Positions 25,943 to 38,191 of a stretch of DNA of 64,000 nt are shown one piece after another (within the stretch, counting starts at the first letter, position 1; every line of letters begins with the position of its first letter). The position numbers were made by a program, and so were the translations under genes. The notes beneath the pieces are model-generated. The model was not told the DNA's origin and did not search any database. It worked only from the letters and a program-made list of their open reading frames with translations. The DNA comes from UBA8752 sp036159995 (lineage in GTDB: Bacteria > Bacteroidota > Bacteroidia > Flavobacteriales_D > Sanyastnellaceae). Location: contig JAYYEI010000047.1 of assembly GCA_036159995.1 (NCBI GenBank), positions 1-64,000 on the forward strand, read 5' to 3'.

Positions 25943-26374
25943 CTAAAGGGTGCGCTTGCCCACAGGCCACTCCAAATACAATGCCCGAAATGCGAATCCC
26001 CCGGCAATCAAACCGAAAACGTCGGCGATTCCGTCCCCGACATCCTGCCCCCGGCCCGCGAACAGCGCCGCTTGCGCCCACTCGAGTCCCACGGCGAGCC
26101 CGAGTCCGAGGGCGACCACCACAGGCCAAGCTTGACGACAAGCCGCCGACGCACCACCCGATTTCCTCAAGGCAATGAGGCCCGTCACGGACCAGATTCC
26201 GAAAAGAAAGGCGTGCAACAGAAGGTCCAGCCTCCATTCCATCCACCAGTCCTGGCCGTCCAATTCACGACCGGGCAAGGCGTGCAACGCCACGAGAACG
26301 AGGGTCATGGCCGCCCAGGGCAGACCGAGGCGGAATGCGGAGGAAGCGGCGGTATCAGCCGACCTCCGCGGCAT
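25943..26374 (-). CDS. VanZ-like family membrane protein
   Basis: This 143-residue protein has four hydrophobic segments typical of VanZ-like proteins, with FRLGLPWAAMTLVLVALHALPG first. The family pattern DLLLHAFLFGIWSVTG and the acidic LEWAQAALFAGRGQDVGDGIADVFGLIAGG, where E and D residues flank membrane helices, are both present. VanZ was first linked to teicoplanin resistance, but most homologues, including this one, have no known function. The start overlaps the gcvH 3' end by 20 bases. The gcvH-vanZ order next to sprA is one I recall from many Bacteroidota. Confidence 0.85.
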   Translation of the reverse strand: MPRRSADTAASSAFRLGLPWAAMTLVLVALHALPGRELDGQDWWMEWRLDLLLHAFLFGIWSVTGLIALRKSGGASAACRQAWPVVVALGLGLAVGLEWAQAALFAGRGQDVGDGIADVFGLIAGGFAFRALYLEWPVGKRTL

Positions 26375-26732
26375 AGGCCTCGGCGTTGAGCAGGCCGGAG
26401 AGGTCCGCCCCGTCCGCCAGCTTGACCTTGATAATCCAGCCTTCGCCGTAGGGATCCTCGTTGATGAGGGCCGGGTTGTCCTCCAGGCCCTCGTTGAGCT
26501 CGGCCACGGTTCCGGGCACCGGCATGAACAGGTCGCTCACCGTTTTGACCGCCTCGATCGTGCCGAAGACCTCTTCGCCATCGAGTTCCTCGTCGACCGT
26601 TTCCACCTCGACAAACACGATGTCGCCGAGCTCGGATTGAGCGAAGTCGGTGATGCCCACGGTGGCTACGTCACCTTCGACGCGCACCCATTCGTGGTCC
26701 TTGGAGTAGAGGAGGTCCTGCGGGATGTTCAT
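26355..26732 (-). CDS. gcvH: Glycine cleavage system H protein
   Basis: GcvH carries the aminomethyl group on a lipoyl-lysine between the P, T and L proteins of the glycine cleavage complex. The 125-residue protein contains LLYSKDHEWVRVEGD near the N-terminus and the lipoylation motif GTIEAVKTVSDLFMPVPG with the target Lys at about residue 63. The ending PYGEGWIIKVKL is also typical. The ATG at 26732 follows an AT-rich box (TAATTTG, 26739-26745 minus strand) by six bases. An ATG eight codons upstream would lie on the far side of that box. The other glycine cleavage genes are not in the window. Confidence 0.96.
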   Translation of the reverse strand: MNIPQDLLYSKDHEWVRVEGDVATVGITDFAQSELGDIVFVEVETVDEELDGEEVFGTIEAVKTVSDLFMPVPGTVAELNEGLEDNPALINEDPYGEGWIIKVKLADGADLSGLLNAEAYAAEVG

Positions 26733-26771
26733 GGCGCGCAAATTAGCGCAGCGCACGATGCCACGCCCACC

Positions 26772-29700
26772 TTATTGCGTGAGGTTGAACCGGAGCGCAA
26801 TGCCACTCTTCACGTTGGTCGTCGCGAAGCTCGTCGACACCTTCGGGCGGGTGATCTGCTCGTCGAAGAAGGCCTGCAGAATCAGCTTTCGCGAGACCTC
26901 GAGGTCAGCACTGAACTTGATGCTGGCCACCTTCTGACCGGCCGTCACCTGGTTCTCGCGGTTGAAGTCATCGCCCTGACCCGGCTGCTGCACAGCACTG
27001 AGTGGATCGAGCTTCCGGATGATCGTGGAGTTGTCCCGGACGGTAATGTCGAGGCGCAAGACCACATCAGTCTCCTTCAACATCTGGATCGGCAACTTGC
27101 CCCGGGTCCGCAGGAACGGATTCGGCACATTGGCGATGCGGTATCCGGTTCCGATGACGAGCGCACTGCTCTTGGTCTCGGTGATCTGGTTGTTGGTCAG
27201 GCCGAAGTTGATGGTCCGGTCCCGGCGCATCTCCACCTTGATCTGGGGCTCGTTCTTGCCGCTGGCCTTGAGCGTCACGTCCACCCCGATGAGCGGCGAC
27301 ATCTGCTCGGAGATGGTGACCTGATTGTACTGGCGTTCGTTGACGTAGTTGCCGAACTGGCTCTGGTCAAACGCCGTGGGCCGCCCGAACTCGTCCGCCT
27401 CGTAGCTGAGGTTGGTCACATAGCTCGTGGTCATGGTCGACCGGTACGAGTGGTTCAGGCTGAAGCGCTTGACGCGGTTCTTGAAGAGGTTGCCCTTGGA
27501 GAGACCATCGTAGCTCACGCGCCAGTTCGGGGCGAGGCGGGTCTTGAACGGGTCGAGCGACACCTGTTCAGGGCGCTGGGCAGTGTACGCCGCGATGAAA
27601 GACGGAATGGTCACCGCCGGACTCGTCGGGCCCCATCCGGCGTAGTAGCCGTTGGGCTCGCTGTTCGGCAGGTTGTAGTTCTGCGCGTTCAGCCGCTCGC
27701 TCATGTCGAGTCGGGTCAGCTTGAACTCGCGCCACGTCTCGCTGTCGAAGTCCTCGTCGTCCTGCACGAAGGCGGTCGGCCACGTGAAGACGGTCGTCGT
27801 GAAGTTGCCTCCGTCCTGCGGCGACTCGAATTGCCAATCGCCGATCGCCTCGTCGTAGCGGAAGAAGCTCTGCTGGTTGCGGCTCTCGTTGCGCGTGGCC
27901 TCGAGGTCGATCTTCAAGTCGTCGAATGGCTCGAGCTGAGCCCGCATGTTGAGGTTGGCGCTGTAGTTCTCCTGGTAGGTCTGGTTCTGGTACGGATTGT
28001 CGCTCAGCCAGCCGCGGCTTGCCGCATCCAGGGCGAAGTCGCCCGTGCGGTTTCCGTAGAGGTCGGTGTTCTGGTGGCCCAGCAGGAACGGCAGGCCGGG
28101 GGCCTCGAGCGCACTGTCGAATCCAGCGTAGCGCGCCTTGCGGCTCGTGGCCAGGCCGGGCAGCAGGAGGCCCTCGTTGCGGGAGTAGCTCACGTTGATG
28201 CTCTTCACCGACATCATCGCCTTCAGCACGAAGGACACGGGGTCGATGTACAGTGGCGGCTTCTCATCGTCGTCGTAGTTGCCGAATCCATCGCGGTCCT
28301 CGTTCTCGATCTCCTTGCGCTTCTTCTCCTGCTCCTTCTCCCACTCGCGCTTGCGCTTGCCGGAGTTGATGTCCTTCAGGATGGGCACCTTGTCGTACAG
28401 CTTCTTGAACTGGGCCGCGGCATTCAAGGTGATGTTGCGGCTGTTCTGGATTGTGTGGCCGAGGCTGTCCTGGGCAAACGGGGCGCGGTCCCATCGGTAG
28501 GTGCTCTGGTACCGGATGTCCGCGGTAGTGAAGTCGATGAGCGGGAACTTGTCCAGCGGCAACCGGTAGGTCGCCGAGATTTGGTGGTCGTAGCTCGTGA
28601 CCTCCCCGAAGTTCTCGATGTTGGCCCGCACCGTGTCGCGGTACTGGGCATACGATTCGGCGTCATTCCGGTCGATCACGCCCGTCGGCTCCCCGATGAG
28701 GGCGGTGGCCCGGCCGGTGTAGTCCAGCTTGAGGCTCTTGGTCACATCGTACTTGACGACGTAATCCCGGTTCCAGTTCCACTGCTTGAGCACCTGCGTG
28801 CTGACAAGCACTCCCGTCTCGATGCCGAGCAGCTCGGCTGTGTTGTTCCGCACTCGGCTGGCCTCATACGTCCGGTCCATGCCCATGTTGACGGAGACCT
28901 GTTTCAGCCCGGGATAGAAGTTGAAGTCAGTGAGCCAGCGCAGGGCCTTGGAGCGCCCGAGGAAGGAGAACGGCTTGATTTCCTTCGGCCGGTTGGTGAA
29001 GTCGTAACGAATGCCCCCGCGGTATTGCCGGCGAATGTTGAACTCGGTGTTGATGTCGCGCTGGTAGTTCTCCGTGTAAGCGAAGTTGGCGCTGAGGTTG
29101 CCCGGGTCGAGGAAGCCCAGGAAGCCGCCGCTGTTTCCGCCCCCCCTGGCAGCCGGTCGGCCCGCCGCCCCGCGTTGGGAAGCGAGCTCCCGGTCCCGGG
29201 TCACATCGTCCGCCCCCTTCAGGCGACGCGCGGTCTCCTCCTCCTTCTCCTTCTCGGACTTGCGGCCCGACTTGTCCTTTTTGCCCTTCCCCTTGCCGCC
29301 GATCTGCGGGTCAATCTTGATGTTGGAGAAGTTGATGCTGCGGATGCGGTTGATCTGCTGGGACTTCTTCTCGCGCTCGCGGCTCAGTCCGGCATCGGCA
29401 ATCTCCACGTCCGGCGACAGCGGGTCGAATTGCGGGGTCGACACCGTCTCGCTGTACCCGAGGTAGAGCGGAAGCTGAACCCCAAGGAAGTCCGGCAGGA
29501 ACTTGCCGAGCTGCAGGGTCGTGTTGGCATCCACACCCTGGATCGTCTCCCGCTGGCGCTCCTGCACCCGCTGTTCGAGTCCGCCCCAGCCCGGGGTCGA
29601 CATGTTGGCCGCCACGTTCAGGTTGCCAAGGTCGCTGAGCGTGGCCTGCATCTGAGCGGTTGCCGCCCATCCACCCTCCTCGTTGAACTCGGCGAGACGC

Positions 29701-32700
29701 AGCTCGTTGGCCCACACGATGGCGCACTTTTCCAGGCCGTCGTCGTCCACCGCAAAGGGGTTCGTGTCCTTGTCGGGATTCCGGACACCGATCATGACCG
29801 TCACCACGTTGGCGAGGTTGGGATTGCCTCGGACCGAAAGTCGGGCCCCGTCCACGAAGTTGGTCCACTCTTGGAAGAGCGGGTAACCGACGGGACGACT
29901 GATCTTCAGGTTCTGCAGGTCTTGGAACCGCAGGTCAACCTCGTTGGCCACCGGCCAGATCTCAGTTTCCTCGGTCACCCCCCACGGCGTGACCGTGAGC
30001 GGAATCTCATACTCGTAATAGTTGTCGACGAAGTCGGAGCCGAGCCTCACGAAGACGGACAGGTCTCCGGTCTCGAGCGGTTCGTCAGACCGGAAGGCCT
30101 CGCCGTGGACGAACATGCGCAGGCGCTTGTACATCCGCATGTCGAAGTTGATGTTCCGATATGCCGCTCGGGCATCGCCGTCTTCGAGCCCGCAGATCTC
30201 CAGTTGGAGGGACTGCTCGTTGAGCTGGGCCTGGTTCGCCGTCGCCACGTTGATCTCCCGGATGATGCCGGGCGGAACCACGTAATTGATGGGCTGGCGG
30301 TATCCGTTCTCCTCGACGTTGACCGCGGAAATGGCGAACTGCGTGTCGGACGGGTCGTCCGGCTCAATTTCCTGCGGGCCGGCCAAACTCTCCTCGAACT
30401 TCCGCCATTCACCACGGATGAGCTCCAGACGGGCGAAGCGCAGGGTCACCGGCTGGCGCCACCCCTTCATGAAGACCCGCATGAACCGGATGCTCCGGAA
30501 GTCGCTGATGCCGCCCACGCGCTGCTCGAAATCTCGGATGGGCACTTTGAACTGCAGCCACTTGACCTCCTTGGTCTCCCCATTGGGCATGGTCTTGCTC
30601 GCCAACAACACGTCGGACAGGTAGTTTCGGCCGATGTTGGCTTCCGTCAGATCCCCCGGACGAAGGGGAATTCGGTACTGGAAGTAGCTCTCGATGGCGC
30701 TCAGGGTCAAGTCCTCGTTGATGTCCTCCGTGTTGGGGAGGGTGGTCGACGCAATGGGGTACCCCTCGGGTTGGGCCGTGCTGGAGTTGCCCTCGTATCC
30801 GTTGAAGAAGCGGTAGCGCTCCAACACGTTCTCCTCGTTGGCCTGGGCCACCGGGTCGCGGAAGTAACGGAAGTCGTCAGCGGACGGGTCGGCACGGTAG
30901 GCATCGTAGGCCTCCGGCTCGAGGTCATCCTGCAGCCCCGTCAGCCAGTCCCCGAAGAATTCCTGCTCCTCCTGGGAGTTCAGGCCGTCGAGGCCCACAT
31001 CCTGCAGGCTGTAGTCTCCCGTCGAGTTGTCGAAGGCGTTGACCACGTTGAACGTGGACGGATCCGCCACCTGACCCCAGGTCGACTCCTGGACCGGCGC
31101 CGGTTGGTTGGCGGAGGGCAGGCCGTTCTCGAAGGCCAGCTGACCATCGTTCAGCAAGTCCTCGCTGATGGAACCGAGGTTGAGGTAGAGCTCTCCCCCG
31201 GTGTCATTCTGGCTGTCCTCATTGAACGGGTCCATCACCCAGAACTGGATGTACTCCACGTTGGAGAGCTCGAAGTCCGTGGTGAGCAAGGCCCGCTGGA
31301 TGCCACCCCACCGCTCCTCGGGCGCCTGAAGCGTGCCATCGGGATTGAGGCCGGGAATCGGTCCGATGCCCTCGGCAGGCAGGTAATTGTAAGGGCCGCG
31401 GATGGTCGGGTCAAACGTCAGGTCGAACGTCGGCAGGTTCTCCGGCGTGCCAAGCGGCAACTGGCGATTCGGGAACACCTCCTTGTTTTCGACCAGGCGC
31501 ATCAAATGGTTGGAACGGACATCCACGTCCACCTCCCCGTCGGGCAGGCCGCCGCCGAAGAAGCTCGGGTCGATGGTGTACCAATTGAGGCGGGCCCGGT
31601 TGAAGTTGAACAGCAGGCTGTCCTCCACATCGCCCTCCGGGAAGAGGTCGGGCTGGAGCTTCGGCGTACTGGCCAGGCTCCACTGCGTCCAGGACCGGAT
31701 GTCGATGGCGCTCTGCGAGCCCTCGAAGTCGTCGATGTAGGCGTTTCCCTCCTTGCCCACCGCCCGGCTGTGGCCGGGAATCAAGTAGGCCGCTTCGGCG
31801 CTGATGTTGATGTTGGACGGAGCGGACGCCTTGAGGAAAGGCAATTTGTCCAGCATGTTGGTGATGAACTCACTCGAGCGGGAGTACGTGAAGTCCGCCC
31901 CCATGATGGTGTTGTTCACCGGCTCATCGCCGATGTTGACCTTCTGGGTCAACGGGCGCTCCCGCAGGTTAAGGAAGGTCGCCCCCAAGGCCAGGTCCTC
32001 GCTCGGCGCATAGTCGAATCGGGTGCCCAGCAACGTCTTGGTCTGGATGTTGAACAGGCTGTTGCTCTCGAGCGAAACCCGGATGGGCTGTCCACTTTCG
32101 AGGAGTCCGTCGTTGATGATCCGCACCCGACCCAGGTTGTAGTCGACGGTGTAGTCCTGGTTCTCGATGAGCCGCGCCCCTCCGGAGGTGACCGTGACGG
32201 ACCCCTCGGGAATGTTGAGCGCATTGAGCATGATCTCCGAACTGATCTGGCTTTGGTACTGGCCCTTGATCCGGAACCGGTTCAGCGACGGAATCTGCTG
32301 GGCCGCCGTCTTCGTCGAATCGTAAAGCGGCTGGAAGACAATGGTCTGGATGAGGGATTCAGCCTGGTCGGGATCGCTGACCCTGTCGAGGATCTGGTCC
32401 CGCAACGTCTTGCCGAACGGCTCCACCGACGGCAGGAAGACCCGGCCGTTCTGGCTGTTCATCGTACCCCCCATCGTGGCTGCATTGTCCACGAAGTCAT
32501 AGACACCATCGGACTGGGGTTGGCCATTGATGTCGATCCGGTCCATGCCGAGCACCTGGATCAGCAGTTCCCCCTCGAGCGGGGCCCGGGGGATGTAGTT
32601 GAGGTCCACGCCGGTGGACGGGTCGTTGTACCACACCCCGATGCGGAACTCCTCCGGGCTCAAGCCGAACGCCTGCAACGAGTAGACGTTCTTCATCATC

Positions 32701-34286
32701 AGGTCCCACAGGGGCGCCGGCTCGCCGTTCTCCAGTTCGACCCGCGTGACGGAGCTCTTCAGCATCTTCAGGAGCAGGGCGCCCGGGGCGGCATAGCCGT
32801 CCTGACTCAACGTTCCCACCTGATAGGTCTCCCCCTCCAGGGTGTACTCGTAGGCCACCGCCAGCACCTCGGCGTTGTTGAGGGACTGCCGGAGACTGAT
32901 GAAACCGAGACGATCGTTGTAGGTGAACTCGGTCTGGGCGAGGCGGCGGGCGTTTCCAACCCGTTCATAGTGGATGCCCGGCGAGTAGATGGGCGCCCCG
33001 TCCGGCCCCACATAGGCTCCGATGGCCGCACCGGCCCCACTGAAGCCCATGACGTCAGCGTTGCCTGTCAGATCGAGGAAGAGGTCGTTGTTGAAGTTGC
33101 TCGGCGCCTTGTTCAGGTTGATGCCGATGCCCGGATCGTCCGTGAGGTCGGCGATGGGCAAATCGCTCGACATGTAGTCCGGGTGCTCACCGACATCCGT
33201 GAAGGCGAGGATGTTCCGGACGTCCTGCGTGTTGGCCTGCGTGTTGACGACGTAGACCTCAATCCGCGTGATGCGGGCCCCCGAGTTGACCACGGGCAGG
33301 CTCCGCATGGCATCGTCGTACCGGTCCCGGAAATACCCGGAGAGGAAATAGTGCCGGTTGGCCTCGTAGTCGTCCGCCCGGATGTCGAATTCCTGCGTCT
33401 GGGCACCGCCCTGCACCTCGATCTCCTTCCGCTCGCCCTTCTGCTGGCTGAAGACGGTGGTGTTGTACACCTTGCCCCATTGGGTCTCGAGCTTCAGACC
33501 AAACAGGGACTGGCTGCCCTGGATCAACGTGCTCTGTAGCGGCATGTTGATGTTGCCCGCCTCGATGTTCTTCAGGATGTCGTCCTCCTCGCCCTGGAAC
33601 CCGATGTTCATCTGGTTCTCGAAGTCGAACGTGGCCTCGGTGTTGTAGTTCGTACCGAGGTTGATCTTCTCGCCGATGCTGCCATCGATGGACAGCTGAA
33701 TCCGCTGATCGAAGTCGAAGGTGGTGATGGCCCGGTCCCGTTCGGCCAGACGCGGGTTTTCCGTCTTGCTGTAGCGCAGACCGAAGTTCAGCTCCGCTGA
33801 ACCCTGTGGCCGGATTTCAATCTCGTTGGATCCGAAGATGGTCTCGAAGATCTCCGAGTCGACCGTCAGCTTCGGAGCGAAGCCGCGCTCTTCCTCATCC
33901 AACTCGTCCTGCATCTCATCCCAGAACTCACTGAGGTTCTCGTCGATGTTGTATTCGAGGAACTCGTCCAGGGTCAAGTGGGTCGGGTTCCGGAAATCCA
34001 AAGTGTCTCCTAGGCGCTGGCGCACCACATATTGGCCCGTCGTCTCGTCGTAATCCACCCCGTACTCGATGACGTCGGGAAAACCGAGGCTCACTCCACC
34101 CGGCGCTTCGGTCGGGTTCGGGACATCCGCACCGTGGGGCAGCGGCAGGTCCACGTCCACCGTATCGGCCACCTCATCCTGAGCGAGAACCGCAGAGGGC
34201 GCCATCCATGCACACGCCAGAAGCAGGGCCAAGCCACACCGCAGGAAGCGGGCCGTGGTGGTGCTGAAGGCGGTCAGAGAACGCAT
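26772..34286 (-). CDS. sprA: SprA/Sov, type IX secretion system outer-membrane translocon
   Basis: SprA (Sov in Porphyromonas) is the very large outer-membrane barrel through which T9SS cargo leaves the cell. This protein has 2,504 residues, the usual size for the family. The ATG at 34286 gives a signal peptide ending in SAVLAQ (about residue 35), whereas longer frames add unrelated residues. Many segments are family-typical: QRLGDTLDFRNPTHLTLDEF near the N-terminus, the RITRIEVYVVNTQANTQDVRN region, LGTNYNTEATFDFENQMNIG and repeated barrel strands. The C-terminus ends in a beta strand closing with FNLTQ. A charged Lys/Glu/Asp segment lies near residue 1995. It follows ruvA with 16 bases between. 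Its presence supports export of the A- and B-type cargo proteins in this window. Confidence 0.97.
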   Translation of the reverse strand: MRSLTAFSTTTARFLRCGLALLLACAWMAPSAVLAQDEVADTVDVDLPLPHGADVPNPTEAPGGVSLGFPDVIEYGVDYDETTGQYVVRQRLGDTLDFRNPTHLTLDEFLEYNIDENLSEFWDEMQDELDEEERGFAPKLTVDSEIFETIFGSNEIEIRPQGSAELNFGLRYSKTENPRLAERDRAITTFDFDQRIQLSIDGSIGEKINLGTNYNTEATFDFENQMNIGFQGEEDDILKNIEAGNINMPLQSTLIQGSQSLFGLKLETQWGKVYNTTVFSQQKGERKEIEVQGGAQTQEFDIRADDYEANRHYFLSGYFRDRYDDAMRSLPVVNSGARITRIEVYVVNTQANTQDVRNILAFTDVGEHPDYMSSDLPIADLTDDPGIGINLNKAPSNFNNDLFLDLTGNADVMGFSGAGAAIGAYVGPDGAPIYSPGIHYERVGNARRLAQTEFTYNDRLGFISLRQSLNNAEVLAVAYEYTLEGETYQVGTLSQDGYAAPGALLLKMLKSSVTRVELENGEPAPLWDLMMKNVYSLQAFGLSPEEFRIGVWYNDPSTGVDLNYIPRAPLEGELLIQVLGMDRIDINGQPQSDGVYDFVDNAATMGGTMNSQNGRVFLPSVEPFGKTLRDQILDRVSDPDQAESLIQTIVFQPLYDSTKTAAQQIPSLNRFRIKGQYQSQISSEIMLNALNIPEGSVTVTSGGARLIENQDYTVDYNLGRVRIINDGLLESGQPIRVSLESNSLFNIQTKTLLGTRFDYAPSEDLALGATFLNLRERPLTQKVNIGDEPVNNTIMGADFTYSRSSEFITNMLDKLPFLKASAPSNINISAEAAYLIPGHSRAVGKEGNAYIDDFEGSQSAIDIRSWTQWSLASTPKLQPDLFPEGDVEDSLLFNFNRARLNWYTIDPSFFGGGLPDGEVDVDVRSNHLMRLVENKEVFPNRQLPLGTPENLPTFDLTFDPTIRGPYNYLPAEGIGPIPGLNPDGTLQAPEERWGGIQRALLTTDFELSNVEYIQFWVMDPFNEDSQNDTGGELYLNLGSISEDLLNDGQLAFENGLPSANQPAPVQESTWGQVADPSTFNVVNAFDNSTGDYSLQDVGLDGLNSQEEQEFFGDWLTGLQDDLEPEAYDAYRADPSADDFRYFRDPVAQANEENVLERYRFFNGYEGNSSTAQPEGYPIASTTLPNTEDINEDLTLSAIESYFQYRIPLRPGDLTEANIGRNYLSDVLLASKTMPNGETKEVKWLQFKVPIRDFEQRVGGISDFRSIRFMRVFMKGWRQPVTLRFARLELIRGEWRKFEESLAGPQEIEPDDPSDTQFAISAVNVEENGYRQPINYVVPPGIIREINVATANQAQLNEQSLQLEICGLEDGDARAAYRNINFDMRMYKRLRMFVHGEAFRSDEPLETGDLSVFVRLGSDFVDNYYEYEIPLTVTPWGVTEETEIWPVANEVDLRFQDLQNLKISRPVGYPLFQEWTNFVDGARLSVRGNPNLANVVTVMIGVRNPDKDTNPFAVDDDGLEKCAIVWANELRLAEFNEEGGWAATAQMQATLSDLGNLNVAANMSTPGWGGLEQRVQERQRETIQGVDANTTLQLGKFLPDFLGVQLPLYLGYSETVSTPQFDPLSPDVEIADAGLSREREKKSQQINRIRSINFSNIKIDPQIGGKGKGKKDKSGRKSEKEKEEETARRLKGADDVTRDRELASQRGAAGRPAARGGGNSGGFLGFLDPGNLSANFAYTENYQRDINTEFNIRRQYRGGIRYDFTNRPKEIKPFSFLGRSKALRWLTDFNFYPGLKQVSVNMGMDRTYEASRVRNNTAELLGIETGVLVSTQVLKQWNWNRDYVVKYDVTKSLKLDYTGRATALIGEPTGVIDRNDAESYAQYRDTVRANIENFGEVTSYDHQISATYRLPLDKFPLIDFTTADIRYQSTYRWDRAPFAQDSLGHTIQNSRNITLNAAAQFKKLYDKVPILKDINSGKRKREWEKEQEKKRKEIENEDRDGFGNYDDDEKPPLYIDPVSFVLKAMMSVKSINVSYSRNEGLLLPGLATSRKARYAGFDSALEAPGLPFLLGHQNTDLYGNRTGDFALDAASRGWLSDNPYQNQTYQENYSANLNMRAQLEPFDDLKIDLEATRNESRNQQSFFRYDEAIGDWQFESPQDGGNFTTTVFTWPTAFVQDDEDFDSETWREFKLTRLDMSERLNAQNYNLPNSEPNGYYAGWGPTSPAVTIPSFIAAYTAQRPEQVSLDPFKTRLAPNWRVSYDGLSKGNLFKNRVKRFSLNHSYRSTMTTSYVTNLSYEADEFGRPTAFDQSQFGNYVNERQYNQVTISEQMSPLIGVDVTLKASGKNEPQIKVEMRRDRTINFGLTNNQITETKSSALVIGTGYRIANVPNPFLRTRGKLPIQMLKETDVVLRLDITVRDNSTIIRKLDPLSAVQQPGQGDDFNRENQVTAGQKVASIKFSADLEVSRKLILQAFFDEQITRPKVSTSFATTNVKSGIALRFNLTQ

Positions 34287-34302
34287 GATCAGTGATGCTC
34301 GG

Positions 34303-34916
34303 TCAGAGTCGTTTGAGGGCAGCCCGGACGAGATCTTCCACACTGGACATGCCCTCCCCCATAAGTTGATCGAGGACGGATTCCACCCGGCGACGGTCGA
34401 AACCGAGGTTGCACAAGGCGGCCAACGCATCAGAACGGGCGGTATTGTCTCCGCCCGCAAATTCATTTCCGCTTCCCGCTCCGGGGCCGGCCAGTGAAGG
34501 GGCTCCGCTGAAGGAAGGGTCCTTGCCCATCTTGTCTTGCAGGTCGACCAGGATGCGCTGGGCGGTCTTGGCACCGATGCCCTTCACGGCCTTGAGAGCC
34601 GCGACATCGCCACGGGTGATGACCTCCACCAATTCGGCGGGGCCCAGCCCGCTCAAGATCATCCGGGCGGTCTGGGCTCCGACGCCGCTCACGCTGGTCA
34701 GCATCACAAACAGACGACGCTCCGTGTCCTCGGCAAATCCGAAAAGCAGCTGCGCATCCTCCCGGTATACGGCGTGGATGAGCACCTTGGCTTCCGTCTT
34801 GCCGGCGAGGGCCGACGACGTGTGCAGACTCAGGTGGACGAAATAGCCGACGCCACCGCATTCGACCACGGCGTGGGTCGGCGTGAGCTCAACGAGGCTT
34901 CCGGTGAGGTGATGGA

Positions 34917-34920
<4 letters not shown>
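34303..34920 (-). CDS. ruvA: Holliday junction branch migration protein RuvA
   Basis: RuvA binds the four-way junction and loads RuvB for branch migration in recombination. The 205-residue protein has the N-terminal OB-fold (MIHHLTGSLVELTPTHAVVE, GVGYFVHL) and two helix-hairpin-helix motifs (SVSGVGAQTARMIL, AVKGIGAKTAQRIL). Its C-terminal domain III begins around RSDALAALCNLGF and serves RuvB contact. The length is normal. Its ATG overlaps the maeB stop by ATGA, and sprA follows downstream. Confidence 0.97.
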
Positions 34921-37187
<2,267 letters not shown>

Positions 37188-37260
37188 GAATCGGGGGTCC
37201 TGCGATGCGAAGATGATGTCGACACCAGGCCCGGACAAGGCAACCGGGCCGACAATGGAA

Positions 37261-38055
37261 TCAGCGGGAAACGCTGAATTTGCGGGCCTGGCCAATGCGG
37301 CCGTTGGCTTCAAGGGCGTAGAGGTAGGTGCCAGGAGCGAACTCGTCCCCGTCAATCCACACGCTTCCACTGCCCGGCGCGAGAGGAACTGACTTCAGGG
37401 TCCGGCCCGTCAGGTCCACGATGCGCAGGATGCCGCCCTGCGGCGCCAAATAGGGCAGGGCAGAAATGCCCACCACGGGATTCGGGGCGAGGGCGCCCAG
37501 TTGGAGGCCTTGCGGTTCGTTCACGGAGAGCACGCATTCACCCGGCTCGGTGGCCGCACAGAACAGCACGGTGTGGCACACGGTCGGCACCCCCTGCTCG
37601 GTGGCCTTGAAACAGTACTCCAGCGCTGTGGCACCGGCCACACCATTGGGGTAGTAGTCTGAAATCATCCAATCCTCGGCACCAAAGGCATTGATGCCGG
37701 TTGTGTCCCCGGGGTTGAGGGTCAAAGCAAGTCCCACCACGCTCGAGGCGGAACCGTAGGGGTAACAGGTGCCGCCCCAACAGAAGCGCTCATAGGCACC
37801 CTCCGCGCCCGTCTCGTACGGAAGATTCAGCGGATCGACGGATTGCAGCACGTTGCGCTCGACATACAAGGTCATGGCGTTCTCCGTGGCATTGGTCACG
37901 AGCCACTCGGCCACCATCACGCTGTCCACATTGTCACTTTCCACAACCGACACCGGATCGATGAAGGTCGGCCCCTGTGCCGCCATCGGCAGGGACAGGA
38001 GGATGCCGAAGGCAAAAGCGCCCGCAATGGACAGGGCCTTGATGTGCATGTTCAT
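37261..38055 (-). CDS. Small secreted protein with T9SS type A C-terminal sorting domain
   Basis: This 264-residue protein has a signal peptide (KALSIAGAFAFGILLSLPMAAQ) and a middle domain of unknown fold containing several cysteines (FCWGGTCYPYG, YCFKA, VCHTVLFC). The last 75 or so residues match a type A T9SS sorting domain: LGALAPNPVVG, ILRIVDLTGRTLKSVPL, FAPGTYLYALEANG and KFSV at the very end. Such cargo is exported by SprA and often anchored to lipopolysaccharide. The middle domain resembles the beta-sandwich modules found in many small Bacteroidota surface proteins, and its binding partner is unknown. An exact TAnnTTTG box ends four bases before the ATG at 38055. An in-frame ATG at 38049 is the alternative. 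maeB begins 73 bases downstream. Confidence 0.88.
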   Translation of the reverse strand: MNMHIKALSIAGAFAFGILLSLPMAAQGPTFIDPVSVVESDNVDSVMVAEWLVTNATENAMTLYVERNVLQSVDPLNLPYETGAEGAYERFCWGGTCYPYGSASSVVGLALTLNPGDTTGINAFGAEDWMISDYYPNGVAGATALEYCFKATEQGVPTVCHTVLFCAATEPGECVLSVNEPQGLQLGALAPNPVVGISALPYLAPQGGILRIVDLTGRTLKSVPLAPGSGSVWIDGDEFAPGTYLYALEANGRIGQARKFSVSR

Positions 38056-38059
38056 GCCA

Positions 38060-38067
38060 CAAAAATA
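38060..38067 (-). promoter_or_regulatory. Candidate -7 element directly before the type A cargo gene
   Basis: TATTTTTG on the minus strand matches TAnnTTTG exactly and lies 4 bases from the ATG at 38055. Initiation from it would place the transcript start at or within the first codons, consistent with a leaderless mRNA or with use of the ATG at 38049. No well-spaced -33 TTG was identified. Confidence 0.45.
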
Positions 38068-38144
38068 ACCCAACCGGGACCGCCGTGCATGCAACCATAG
38101 AACGCCCGCGAACGTCCGCAAAGTGGATAAATTGTCCCGAGGTG

Positions 38145-38152
38145 TATCTTAG
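38145..38152 (+). promoter_or_regulatory. Weak candidate -7 element upstream of the thioredoxin-T9SS gene
   Basis: TATCTTAG differs from TAnnTTTG at one position and lies 39 bases upstream of the ATG at 38192. The same core, TATCTTA, occurs about 45 bases upstream of the repeat-protein gene that starts at 57660 on the other strand. Spacing to the nearest TTG (about 10 bases) is shorter than the usual Bacteroidota spacing, so the call is tentative. Confidence 0.3.
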
Positions 38153-38191
38153 CCCTCTACGGACTGAAATCGAATACCCAAACCAAGCTCC

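Noticed and set aside
26175..33539. Very long plus-strand reading frame (over 2,400 codons) opposite sprA
   Set aside because: It is antisense to a certain gene. The protein is rich in Val, Leu, Arg, Glu, His and Gly without motifs or signal peptide, as expected from GC-rich third positions on the other strand.
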